Shown here piece after piece: positions 23,525 to 32,417 of a stretch of DNA of 64,000 bases (positions within the stretch are counted from its first letter, which is position 1; the number at the start of each line of letters is the position of its first letter). The position numbers were made by a program, and so were the translations under genes. Under the pieces are notes generated by a model that saw nothing but the letters and a program-made list of their open reading frames with translations, had not been told where the DNA came from and did no database searches. The stretch comes from Cristatella mucedo (lineage: Eukaryota > Bryozoa > Phylactolaemata > Cristatellidae): the NCBI GenBank assembly GCA_009760855.2, contig WPIO01000003.1, positions 14,483,501-14,547,500 of the forward strand, in the 5' to 3' direction.

Positions 23525-25745
23525 TTTCTATAGGACCCTCCCTGTATACTTGTTTAGTTCCCCTGTTTTTGTTTGCGCATGCGATCCTGGTGATGATCTA
23601 GCCGATCGCTTTTCTTGATTCCTTGTGCAGAAGATAGATAAGATCACGGGGTCCATTCCTGCGATGACAATATCCCACCTAGAATGCTGTTCCCCGATTC
23701 CTGGCAGTACCTCAATGTCTAAATTTAAGCAGCTCACTTGTGATCTCGTCCTGAAGTTCATATCCGAATCAAAGAAGACGACAAGTCCTTCGGACCCTAT
23801 TCCCACTGTCCTGCTCCTACGTTTCATTGATCTGCTGCTGCCATGCATAACTATAGTCATTAATATGTCATAAGCCTCAGGTCATGTCCCAGCACCGTTC
23901 AAAAAGCTGTAGTCAGACGACTTCTCAAGAAGGCGACAATAGACCAAGAGAACTTGAGCAACTACCGCCCAGTCTTCATTCTACCATTCCAATCAAAGAG
24001 ACTGGAACGAGTCTGGGCGGACCAGCTGAACTCATATAATGAAACTTTAAGCGTTGCTAATAAGTTCCATTCTGGCTGTAGAGCTAATGACTACATAGAA
24101 TCAGCATTGCTTAGAGTGTAAAACGACCTATTTAGGAATGTAAACATAGTCAAGTTTCTCTGCTTGTTTCGCACGATCTTTCGGCAGCTTGTGATACTAT
24201 CTATCACAAAGTTGTTTTAGAGCACCTCTCATCTCGCCTCGGCATCACTGACACTGCCCTGCAATGGCTCAGGTCCTATCTCAGTGGCAGACTCCGGAGT
24301 ATTGACGTGAATAGACAAAGATCATCCGAGGTACCTCTGAGCTAAAAATAATCCTAGCTGATTAAACAGCCTCTTTTTTATAGCGATAGAAGAGCCTGTA
24401 TGGCTATCACTACCACTTGCAGTGGCGATTAAGAATCGCCCTCCGCAGGAATCGAGCCCATGCCTCGGGAAGGAGGCCGTGAAAGCAACCGCCTTACCTA
24501 GTGTGCCATCACGGCTCACCGACAATGGGTACCTCAGGGGTCCGTGATAGGTCCGGTTTTTTCACGGTTTATACTCTCCTTCTTGCTGATGTGATTGCCA
24601 AGCACAATCTAGGCTTTCACTTTTGTGTGGATGACACTCAGTTGTACCTTTGCTTTGATCCCTCCCAGCCTTCGAGCACCTCAAATTCTCTCAACTTACT
24701 TGCTGCATGAATTGATGATATCCACACATGGATGGCAGCAAATTTTCTGAAAGTAAACGATGATAAAACAAACTTACTAGGTATGGGCAAACTCAGTGTG
24801 ATTCAGAAAGTGGAAAGACGGACGCCCAAAATGGGCTCTGCCAGCATATATCCTGTTGAATCAGCTCGAAAGCTAGGAGATATACTCCAGAGTGACCGTT
24901 AGACGACTTGATCAGCTCCACAATCATGTCTGCCTACTTTCAGCTACACAACATCGCTAAAATTCGGGCTTGTTTAGATAAGGATACCACGTCTAAGTTG
25001 GTCCACCCTTATGTGACATCCAGTCTTGACTTCAGTAACTAACTGCTTGCTGGCCTACCGGCATGTACAATCAGGCGATTACAGCTTGTGCAAAACTCTG
25101 CAGCTAGGCTTGTCTGTCGTGAGCGTCGCAGTTGAAACATCACACCGCTTACCTGCGCTAGCTACCAGTCAAGCAAAGGATCGACTTCAACGGTTTGTCG
25201 CTCACTTTTAGGTCACTCCATTCTTTGGCTCCAGCCTATCTCTCAGATGAACTCCCCCACCAGGCCAAGCATCGTACAACCCGCTTTTCGGAATCCAACA
25301 GTTTACCAATACCTCGTACAAACCTCAAATCCTTTGGAGACTGAGCATTTAGTTCATATGCTGCCAAAGCCTGGAACTCACTCCGGACTTGCATCACGAC
25401 ATCCCCTGATTTGCGTCACAACATCTCCTGATTTGTGTCACAACATTCCTGACTTGACCACATTTAAAAAGAACTTACAACACACACCTATTTAGGACAG
25501 CATTTAGTAGGTCCATATGATTCGTCCTTCACTTGCTTATGCATGCTGACACTGCATGCTGCCACTAACCACACTTGCATGCTGACCCTTTGCAAGTCAC
25601 CCCTAACCATGTTATTCATGTTGTTTATCGAGCATGATATTACTCACCATTCAATCACATTTTCCTTTGCAGCAAATGTAAAGCGCCTAGAAAGAGATTG
25701 AGTTTTCCGAGGGTGCTTTATCAAGTGCATTATTATTGTTATTGT
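23525..25745 (+). mobile_element. LINE family 1, long RT-containing copy
   Basis: Longest + strand copy. Fragments of the RT domain are readable in order: S-D-P-I-P-T, a N-Y-R-P-V segment near 23960, A-N-D-Y-I-E-S-A-L-L-R-V, then (after a SINE-A at 24350–24520) T-S-G-V…F-F-T-V-Y-T-L-L-L-A-D, the catalytic-box region C-V-D-D-T-Q-L-Y-L (24625–24651), and the C-terminal block. It ends with the hairpin tail and a TTATTATTG repeat at 25745. The usual Y-A-D-D is V-D-D preceded by C, and there are several stops and frameshifts; the copy is dead. Sequence around 25385–25460 has a small tandem duplication (ATCACGACATCCCCTGATTT variants). Confidence 0.85.
24350..24520 (-). mobile_element. SINE-A inserted in the LINE RT region
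   Basis: On − the order is GGTGAGCCGTGATGGC head, box A, box B GGGCTCGATTCC, GGCGATTC, GGTAGTGATAGCC, and the AAGAGGCTGTTTAATCAGC end. The intact counterpart at 42785–42830 (− strand LINE) shows the LINE sequence that it interrupts. Confidence 0.85.
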
Positions 25746-26258
25746 TATTATTTCTTGTAAGTCTTGCTGCCCAAATATTTCGAGCCTTTGGTTGCCAAAC
25801 TTATAACCAGGTCAAGATTGCTACAAACTTCTTAAGCCTAGAAAGGACGTGCGTCTACACACCACTTTCAGAATTGCTCTTTATTGGAGCGATATGGTTA
25901 GAATCGTATTATTCACGTACAAATGCTAACGAGCTGCTTTGGCAAACCACCATGTCATGCTGCTGACCAATATGCTTTACATGTATTTAATCTCAGGAGC
26001 AATCAACTCATAACAATGGTTTCAATCTAGCCATTGCCTCGATTATTCGAATCACTATAGGAACAAACAAATGCGTTAGAAGAGAAATAACGCCAATGCT
26101 CGAAGATATCGAACACCAAACGGCTCAAGGAGTTGCTACTCATGCATCACTCGTGCACGTGCCCTGCTGAGCTTTGCCACGAGACAGCATTTCCTTGAAG
26201 TAAGGGGTGAGGGTGCAGTGGTTACAGGAGCAGCAATATTTGCAGCAGATCTTTTATG
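25746..26258. other. No gene seen
   Basis: Unassigned DNA downstream of the LINE; it lies beyond the probable 3′ end of the − strand TM/ITIM gene. Confidence 0.4.
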
Positions 26259-26264
26259 TTTATT
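26259..26264 (-). terminator. Candidate poly(A) signal of the TM/ITIM gene
   Basis: AATAAA on the − strand about 485 bases after the TGA. It is the first canonical hexamer I see in a plausible 3′-UTR position. A cleavage site cannot be fixed by eye. Confidence 0.35.
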
Positions 26265-26748
26265 GATAAGTACTTTACACAGTTAAATATAATCGCGTCT
26301 TACCAATGGCCCAGAGCTGTCACTCTGGCAGGAAGAAAGCAAAGTGATGACCGCTAAGCTGTACAACTAAAACACAGCCGCACCACTATTTCATGATAAT
26401 AATAAAGAACGAACGAGTACAGAGAATAGCAGCATGAACATCCGATATCGCCGAATTGCACCTGGCATGCAGTTAAGTCATTTCGAGAAGTATATCAAGT
26501 GCTCCTGCTAGGAATAAATAATTAAGATAGCAGATCTATCTTTTAGCGATGGCTATATCCCATAGAGCTGGGGTGAGTAGCACCAATGCATTGTGCAGCA
26601 ATATATCAGTGTGCTGCTCTATGTGAAAAATGGAAAAGGAGCCCTGTGTTGACAGAACCCTGCTGAGTCCGGGTAAAACTTTCTCTGTCTCAGTATGGGG
26701 AGCTGATCTCAAGGAATTCCTCCGTCGATTCAATACTTGCTGCTCCCA

Positions 26749-26888
26749 TCAAACGATGACTTCATATAACACCCTTTTAGCCTGACTGCTGTCAGTAGCA
26801 GAAGTGGCATCACTCTCAGCTACACTGACCTGAGGATGGTATGCAGGTGGCTCAGACACTGACGAACTGTCATCCCTTTGGAATCCGC
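26749..26888 (-). CDS. TM/ITIM receptor: terminal exon with C-terminal ITIM
   Basis: Last coding exon, 46 codons including TGA at 26749–26751. The acceptor CTTTTTGTAG (AG at 26889–26890) gives phase 1, continuing from tail exon B. The protein ends V-L-Y-E-V-I-V. The V-L-Y-E-V-I part (26755–26772) is a textbook ITIM ([IVLS]-x-Y-x-x-[ILV]), which in known receptors recruits SH2-domain phosphatases such as SHP-1/2 once phosphorylated. A second tyrosine sits in P-A-Y-H-P-Q, a Y-x-x-Q motif. The rest is Ser/Thr/Asp-rich and looks disordered. ITIM function here is inferred from the motif and its position after a membrane helix. Confidence 0.75.
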
Positions 26889-27142
26889 CTACAAAAAGAC
26901 ATGCAATGATAACATTATGGCAGTATCACACACGCATGCATGCACACACACACTGACTGACATACACGTTTATTTATTAGCTGAAATTAATTCCTCGAGA
27001 GCCAATGACGGCACAGGAACAAAATAGAATTGGCATCAATAGCCAGGAATATTGTAACAAGTAAAAATATGAGCTGATGAGGCAGCCACGATTGGATCTC
27101 ACCACGTCATCAAATTGGCACTAGCCCATAGAGCTTTCTTAC

Positions 27143-27271
27143 CAAGTTCGTCAATGTTGTCCATGTTGTAGCCGGATATGCCTTTTGCAGCACTAGCGGT
27201 GATAGGGGCTGGTTGCTGCTTGACCCCGACAGAGGCATAAGTGTAATCGTGACGCTGTGGATTGTTGTTGG
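27143..27271 (-). CDS. TM/ITIM receptor: cytoplasmic-tail exon B
   Basis: A 129-base phase 1–1 exon. The acceptor is TTTCCTGCAG (AG at 27272–27273) and the donor G/GTAAGA is at 27142. It carries the tyrosine motif Y-T-Y-A-S-V at about 27228–27245, which fits Y-x-x-V but has Tyr rather than a hydrophobic residue at −2, and a further Tyr in S-G-Y-N-M. Phase continuity on both sides supports it as the middle exon of the tail. Confidence 0.75.
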
Positions 27272-27356
27272 CTGCAGGAAAGAAAACCTGCTGACAGCCT
27301 CAATCAGAGGATAAGTCGGTCAGGTCAGCATAACCTGATGCAAAATGGCTAACCAC

Positions 27357-27359
<3 letters not shown>

Positions 27360-27446
<87 letters not shown>
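27360..27446 (+). repeat. (AG)n microsatellite in an intron of the TM/ITIM gene
   Basis: Uninterrupted AG of about 86 bases within the 27272–27592 intron. Confidence 0.95.
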
Positions 27447-27448
<2 letters not shown>

Positions 27449-27592
27449 AGGACATGAACCAGAGGCAATAACAGAATACACAAAATTCCGAATGAAAGTG
27501 ATTGTAGAAAGCGATAACCAATGAATTGATGGCTGCAAAACTGATGCAAACACGGAGCACATCCCGACTAAAATAAAAATGATGCAACTTAC

Positions 27593-27729
27593 TAAAGTCC
27601 TGATCATGAATCTGAGTACCATCATGGGAAAGATCATCTTCACCTTCACCAGTAAAATTTGGATTAGCATACAACTGATCCCTTACATAGCTTGCATATG
27701 GCGGCTCGTTGGCAGCTAACACTGTACCA
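27593..27729 (-). CDS. TM/ITIM receptor: cytoplasmic-tail exon A
   Basis: Acidic, tyrosine-containing exon on the − strand. The acceptor CATTGCAG (AG at 27730–27731) gives phase 2, matching the GTAAGG donor of the TM exon. Phase 1 acceptors also exist with exon starts at 27721 and 27715. The donor A/GTAAGT at 27592 is in phase 1. It contains P-P-Y-A-S-Y-V and Q-L-Y-A-N-P-N-F, so three tyrosines, and an E-G-E-D-D acidic patch. No enzymatic domain is visible. It reads as a signalling tail, but none of its tyrosines is in a strict ITIM. Confidence 0.7.
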
Positions 27730-28057
27730 CTGCAATGTAGTACAGAAGTATTACTACTCATGTTCATAACTCATGAAAGACTGATAATCGGAATTTTTAA
27801 TTAATTATTCATAACTCATTAATTACGTCTTGCATGCATTGAGACCTGTAACTAGGGCTGAGAGAGCAAGATACCCATCCAAATTCACATTTCGAATGTG
27901 AGTTCCACATTCTATTATTCTTGCGTTTCTATAAAGTGCATACTGAGCCACACAAAAACGGCAAAGAAAGCGATGAGTTTCGGTGATCCATGCACATGCA
28001 TCGACCGCCACAATGCTGCAACACGCACGGGATGCGAAACGAGTTGTGGCACCTTAC

Positions 28058-28233
28058 CTTTGTTAAAAGTCATGCGCATTGTACATCAATAAGCCCAGTG
28101 GGCCCTTCGTACGGCCTCGACGTCTGACATAGCAAGCAGCTATGATCACAATTACGATGAGCAACACTGACCCAACAACGACACATGATGATGACATTGT
28201 GTCGGGAATGTTTCGTCTGGCTGTCTTGTGAAC
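28058..28233 (-). CDS. TM/ITIM receptor: transmembrane exon (in-frame stop near 3′ end)
   Basis: The exon reads on the − strand from an ATTTTCAG acceptor (AG at 28234–28235, phase 0). It encodes a short polar stretch, a hydrophobic helix of about 20 residues rich in Val, Leu and Ile, and then a stop-transfer run beginning Y-V-R-R-R-G-R. This is the pattern of a type I single-pass protein. The exon ends at a consensus CAAAG/GTAAGG donor in phase 2, which matches the phase 2 acceptor of the next exon. However, a TAA lies in frame two codons before the donor. Either the tail is not translated (a pseudogene or short-tail form), an alternative donor is used (GTACGA at 28112, phase 1, is weak but in frame with phase 1 acceptors of the next exon), or the base is an allele or assembly error. 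The upstream extracellular exon was not found. Confidence 0.65.
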
Positions 28234-28479
28234 CTGAAAATTCACTACCTATTATTTTCACCGGCCGTCGAACACGAATAGTGCCGAGCCATGGACACAG
28301 CTTTCACAAAGATATAACACATGGCACTACCACACTGCAGCTGGTTCAAATGTAGGTACGGATTATAGTGCTCTGAGTGAATAAGACTTGGATGCTTAGA
28401 TCACCATTCCGTCACCATTGCTGCTCCGACCGACTAGTTTCCACAGCTAACAAGACAACTCTTTAAGACCAGAATGAAT

Positions 28480-28925
28480 GCATCAGCTCAGCAAGAGAAA
28501 ACCTGGTGCGGTGCTGAAATGATTCAGAGCCAGCTGCAGAGCTTTTTATAGCCATATACTGCACATGTGGACTTCGTGATTTCGTGTGGTGGGCGAAGAA
28601 GCAGGGGCAAGCATACTTCTTGTGCTCAAGCATATATCTAAATTTTTATATCAGAGTAGTCAGTGTGGTTACGCAGCACTCAACACTGTAGAAGCAGCAT
28701 CGTTATACTAGAGCTGTCAGCAGCCGAGTCAAGCAGCAATAACACAGACTTTAGCATTGGGATCAGTGTTCCTTGCAACTTGCAATTCAGCTTCTAGAGA
28801 GACCATGCTCAAAAAGACAGGAAATGAATGCTCAAGAAAGTAAAAGCAACAAAGCCCAATGGATTCAGCTTGGCGTTTCCAGAATACAATTAGCTAAGCC
28901 AGGCAGCAGAGTAACACCTAACTTC
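28480..28925. repeat. Left arm of inverted duplication, TM-proximal block
   Basis: This block recurs in reverse complement at 63550–64000 with mostly substitutions and few indels. It lies 250 bases upstream of the TM exon on the − strand. A + strand reading frame in it (about 28600–28734, running to a stop) parallels the − strand ORF at 63694–63906. Confidence 0.8.
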
Positions 28926-28964
28926 GACGACTGAACCTTCAAGTCCCCTGTAGGACTTATGTCA

Positions 28965-29015
28965 CGTATATTAATAATAATAATAATGCACTTGATAAAG
29001 TGGCCTCTCGAACAA
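28965..29015 (-). mobile_element. LINE family 1, terminal 3′ tail half
   Basis: On − : GAGGCCACTTTATCAAGTGCATTATTATT, the last ~45 bases of the family. The matching front half lies 200 bases away in the opposite orientation (29214–29250). Confidence 0.65.
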
Positions 29016-29213
29016 TCCCACACAGTACATATGCTCTGAAGCAACACTACTAGCTCATCCTCCACCAACTGATTGAATGCAGGGTTGCCACCACCTTTTA
29101 CAGTGATTCCAACTGAATAGTCAATTTGAAAATACCGAGCGACTGAAGTCTGTCTACAGTGGGACTGTAATCTGTAAGGTTCAGCAATATGCACGTACGA
29201 GCGGAGATTTCAT

Positions 29214-29250
29214 GATCTTGCACAAATGTAAAGTGCCTAGAAAGAGATTA
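29214..29250 (+). mobile_element. LINE family 1, front half of 3′ tail hairpin
   Basis: AAATGTAAAGTGCCTAGAAAGAGATT on +, then unrelated sequence. Confidence 0.6.
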
Positions 29251-29436
29251 AAATCACGAACAAATATAAACCATGTTGCACAACTTGCTTTCCAGAAATT
29301 CTTAAACTAAGGAAAATCAACTCATTCAAAATGTGGAACCAGGCCTTGAAATTGCCATTATAAAAACTAAAAGGGTAAACAACTCTAGCTGTTTCAAATG
29401 TAAATGATGCACCACTTTGGAATTAACTGTAGACAG

Positions 29437-29655
29437 GTAGCTATTGCATCCAACATATGATCCTCAATTAACTGTGATTTTACCTTTCGCTTGCTATATT
29501 AGTCCCTAAAAATTCTAGCAATCTTCCGGCTGACTACTTGTGTCAGTGATTTGACCAGGAGTCTGCTGCCCTTATGGGTCAGCTAATTATCTGCCATCAA
29601 ACCAGCACCATCTAAATACACGTGTGACTGAAGAACCGTCCATCTCAACTAAATA
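29437..29655. repeat. Left arm of inverted duplication, distal block
   Basis: Recurs inverted at 58257–58477. The order of the two blocks is the mirror image in the right arm, as expected of one inverted duplication. The spacing is about 0.5 kb here and 5.1 kb on the right, so one arm has gained or lost sequence. Confidence 0.75.
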
Positions 29656-29755
29656 CTCGTGGCTGCATGCTAACTTAAAGACTAAAGCAATTGATTGTGG
29701 ATCACAACTAGGTATATATAATAGCGAGTGTTTTAGCGTTTTGAGAAGGCATTTA

Positions 29756-30013
29756 TCAAGGGGCATCAGTAGTTCGACTTGCGTGTGGTTCTTGTAAGAT
29801 CAGCATAAGCTCCACCCTCAATATCTTGAAAGTTGACCATGCACTATCGGGCACGAGCTGCAGGACACTGAATGCTCTGAGCCACGTTAGCACCTGTCTG
29901 GGTGCAATTGTTGGCAGACGTACTGCTCTGAGAATCGGCATAGGAGCAATTGACCTCGACACAGTATTCAGCATCAGCATGAAAAGGAAGACTCCAAGGA
30001 GTGCCACAGCCAT
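29756..30013 (-). CDS. Possible first exon with signal peptide, upstream of the TM/ITIM gene
   Basis: A − strand ORF whose ATG opens onto M-A-V-A-L-L-G-V-F-L-F-M-L-M-L, a convincing signal-peptide-like core. The remainder of the ORF resembles no family. A different frame just after the hydrophobic core gives a Cys/Asn/Ser-rich stretch that would suit an extracellular segment, but joining it would need a frame change or splice that I cannot place. It lies 1.8 kb upstream of the TM exon in the same orientation, so it could be the start of that gene, a separate short gene, or chance. Confidence 0.25.
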   Translation of the reverse strand: MAVALLGVFLFMLMLNTVSRSIAPMPILRAVRLPTIAPRQVLTWLRAFSVLQLVPDSAWSTFKILRVELMLILQEPHASRTTDAP

Positions 30014-30019
30014 GGGAGC

Positions 30020-30345
30020 TCAGCCAGAAGTGACGTGATGTGGGCTCTAGGCAGCTGAGACGGGACCTGATTGCATGAGAAAGCTATGCACCTGTAAAAA
30101 GTTTTTAAAGTAAAGTTTTCCTTGTGTTCAGCTTTCAATCAGACGCCTACGAGTTCGTAAAGAGTTGTTCACAATGATCCCGATGTCTGAGAAAATACAG
30201 ACAAATCTAGCTGCCGTATTCTGGACAGCAAGGGAGAGTTGACTATTCCATACCGGTCGTCTGAGATCAAAACTAAAAAAGTTCAACTTAGTTTTATAGA
30301 GGCTTGTACAATTCATTAAATAGCTATCGTAGCAAGCCCCAGTGG
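30020..30345. other. No gene seen
   Basis: AT-rich. On −, 30128–30330 contains a frame ending in a weak LINE-like L-A-V-Q-N-T-A-A-R-F-V-C (L-V-Q-N-S-A-A-R-L-V-C), so an old − strand LINE family 1 fragment is likely. Confidence 0.45.
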
Positions 30346-30349
30346 TTTT

Positions 30350-30351
<2 letters not shown>

Positions 30352-30388
<37 letters not shown>

Positions 30389-30420
30389 TGTGTGTGTTTG
30401 TATGTGTGTGTGTGCTTGTG
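30352..30420 (+). repeat. (AG)n–(TG)n microsatellite
   Basis: About 36 bases of AG followed by a GT-rich stretch. Confidence 0.9.
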
Positions 30421-30777
30421 TGAACTTTGTTCGCATGTGTGCGTGTAAAAGAATACGTATGTATACAGTATGTGAACGTGAGAAAGATTATACGTATGGT
30501 TGAGCAAGCGCTTGTATGAATATTTTTTCCGTGACCCAAGTGTATATGAGGAAAAATCGACACTACGAGCACTGAAATGCGAGAGGGCACATTAGCTCAC
30601 ATAGACACACAGCTCGTACAGCTCGTTACAGCTAATCATGGCTACTCGGTTGCGATTGCCTAAGAGAATTAAATTTACAATAAGTCAAAATTTGACAAAA
30701 ATAATTATTACCAAACAAGACTCAACGTATACAAAGTATTGATGTTCTTATGACTTGACTGGTAAGATGGTGCATCT

Positions 30778-30779
<2 letters not shown>

Positions 30780-30817
<38 letters not shown>

Positions 30818-30841
30818 AAACACACACACACAACACACAAA

Positions 30842-30913
<72 letters not shown>
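30780..30913 (+). repeat. (CA)n–(TA)n compound microsatellite
   Basis: CA repeats at 30780–30872 with interruptions, then TA at 30873–30912. Confidence 0.95.
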
Positions 30914-30919
<6 letters not shown>

Positions 30920-31689
30920 TATCTAGGGTACAGCTGTATTTGAGATCAATTTTGGAAGGCATTAAGAGTACTGATTAATTTGGGTCTCGCCTTGCTTGTC
31001 TCAATTCACTGTAAAGGAATCTGTAATGGGCTCGAGCCCATTAACTTGGTCGCTAAAGGCGAGAAACCCGGGCCAAACCAGGAAATTGTACGTCAAGTGT
31101 CGGCAATCGTACTTGGTGGTAAAATTTGTCTAGATGACTCGGATTTGTACATGGAGGCTAGTTTTTGAGATTGACCATGACAAAGCAATACCTCCAGTCT
31201 TTTCTGGAGGGAGTTCTCGTGTACTATACAAGTTATCAACTTACTACGGATAGAGGATAATTTGATCACGGGTATTCGAAGTGTAAAGATATTTTGTGCT
31301 GAACAATTAATATTTTAGGCCATGCAATATTTTTCATAATTAACTTACAAAAAACCACAATCATTAAAGTGAAACTGTCACTGATATGGTGTGCATAAAG
31401 GTATAGCTCGGCAAACCGTCGACTTTGAGCAACCATCTTCACAGACACAAAAACGAGCTCCTCGCTAGCACAAGTTTGCGCTGACCCGCTTACTTACGAT
31501 AGGTTGATGTTCCCTCAAATTCACAGGTAGGCAGATGGCTTGAGTGGCTAGAGCCTTCCCAGAGATGAGAGAGTGATTGATGGCGCCCCTTCCTTCACCC
31601 CTATCAGTCTCAATGCAAGCCTGCAAGCTCCCTTTGGAATACCGTACTACTTGCAGCTAGAAAATAGGCCTGTATTACTAAAGTATTTA
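30914..31689. other. No gene seen; truncated SINE head
   Basis: At about 31532–31560 GCAGATGGCTTGAGTGGC resembles a tRNA/SINE box A head without a matching box B close by. Otherwise AT-rich and unassigned. Confidence 0.35.
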
Positions 31690-31862
31690 ATTCTTGCAGA
31701 GCCTTTGCCCAGGATTTACTTGCTCGCATCGCATCGCCCGGTTCGTAAGTTCAAATCCTGCAGCAGGCAATCCTTTATTACCCACTGCAAGTGGGGGGTG
31801 ACAACTGTTAAGACTTTTCAGCAGCTATATATATAAATGAGACTGTTTGATCAGTTAACATG
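31690..31862 (+). mobile_element. SINE-A
   Basis: Degenerate head, box B AAGTTCAAATCCT, GGCAATCC, GCAAGTGGGGGGTGACAAC, TATATAAATGAGACTGTTTG end. Confidence 0.65.
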
Positions 31863-32415
31863 TGCTACTTTAATTTTAATTGTATGCAATCTGCTTACTT
31901 GATCTGATAGTAGCACGGAATGAAAGTGCAATACATAGTCCAATATGAAAAAAGAACGTATGATGGGTCAGGTTCAGCAACCTCTGTTGTCGGAGATTTA
32001 TGATCCACCTCTTCGGCCGCTAATTCGTTATGGCAAAACTCAAAGGGCTGCTGCCACTGCTCTCAAAGCATTTGCAAGAAAGTCAGTTGAAATGATTATA
32101 CTTCCCTTCTGCCGAATTAAAGAATATTTTTAAAAATTCACCCTAATCTACCTGCTTTTTGTGACATCTCGGAGTTCATGTCAAATCACGGCTTTCACGG
32201 GTTCTAAGCCCAAAGGCTAATAGAAGTAACGTAGAAATAAAATAAAGTGTAATGTTTTTGACTGGTACTCAATAACCACGGGATATCCAAGCCTTATTTT
32301 TTTACTGTGAGACCAAATCCAAGGTACTTAACTGTCGGCAAAAGCGGTAGACAGTACACGGGTAGCTTGCAGATGCCTTGACTCTCACAGTATTTATACT
32401 TTCAGAACTCTATGC
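31863..32415. other. Short ORF of unknown nature
   Basis: A + ORF at 31945–32133 (62 codons) encodes a Lys/Arg- and Ala-rich peptide with a Y-G-K-T-Q-R-A-A-A segment. No family was recognised and no splice context supports it. Confidence 0.3.
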
Positions 32416-32417
32416 AT

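Noticed and set aside
23525-25745. Intact, active LINE
   Set aside because: Several stops and frameshifts, an inserted SINE, and a changed residue next to the catalytic DD.
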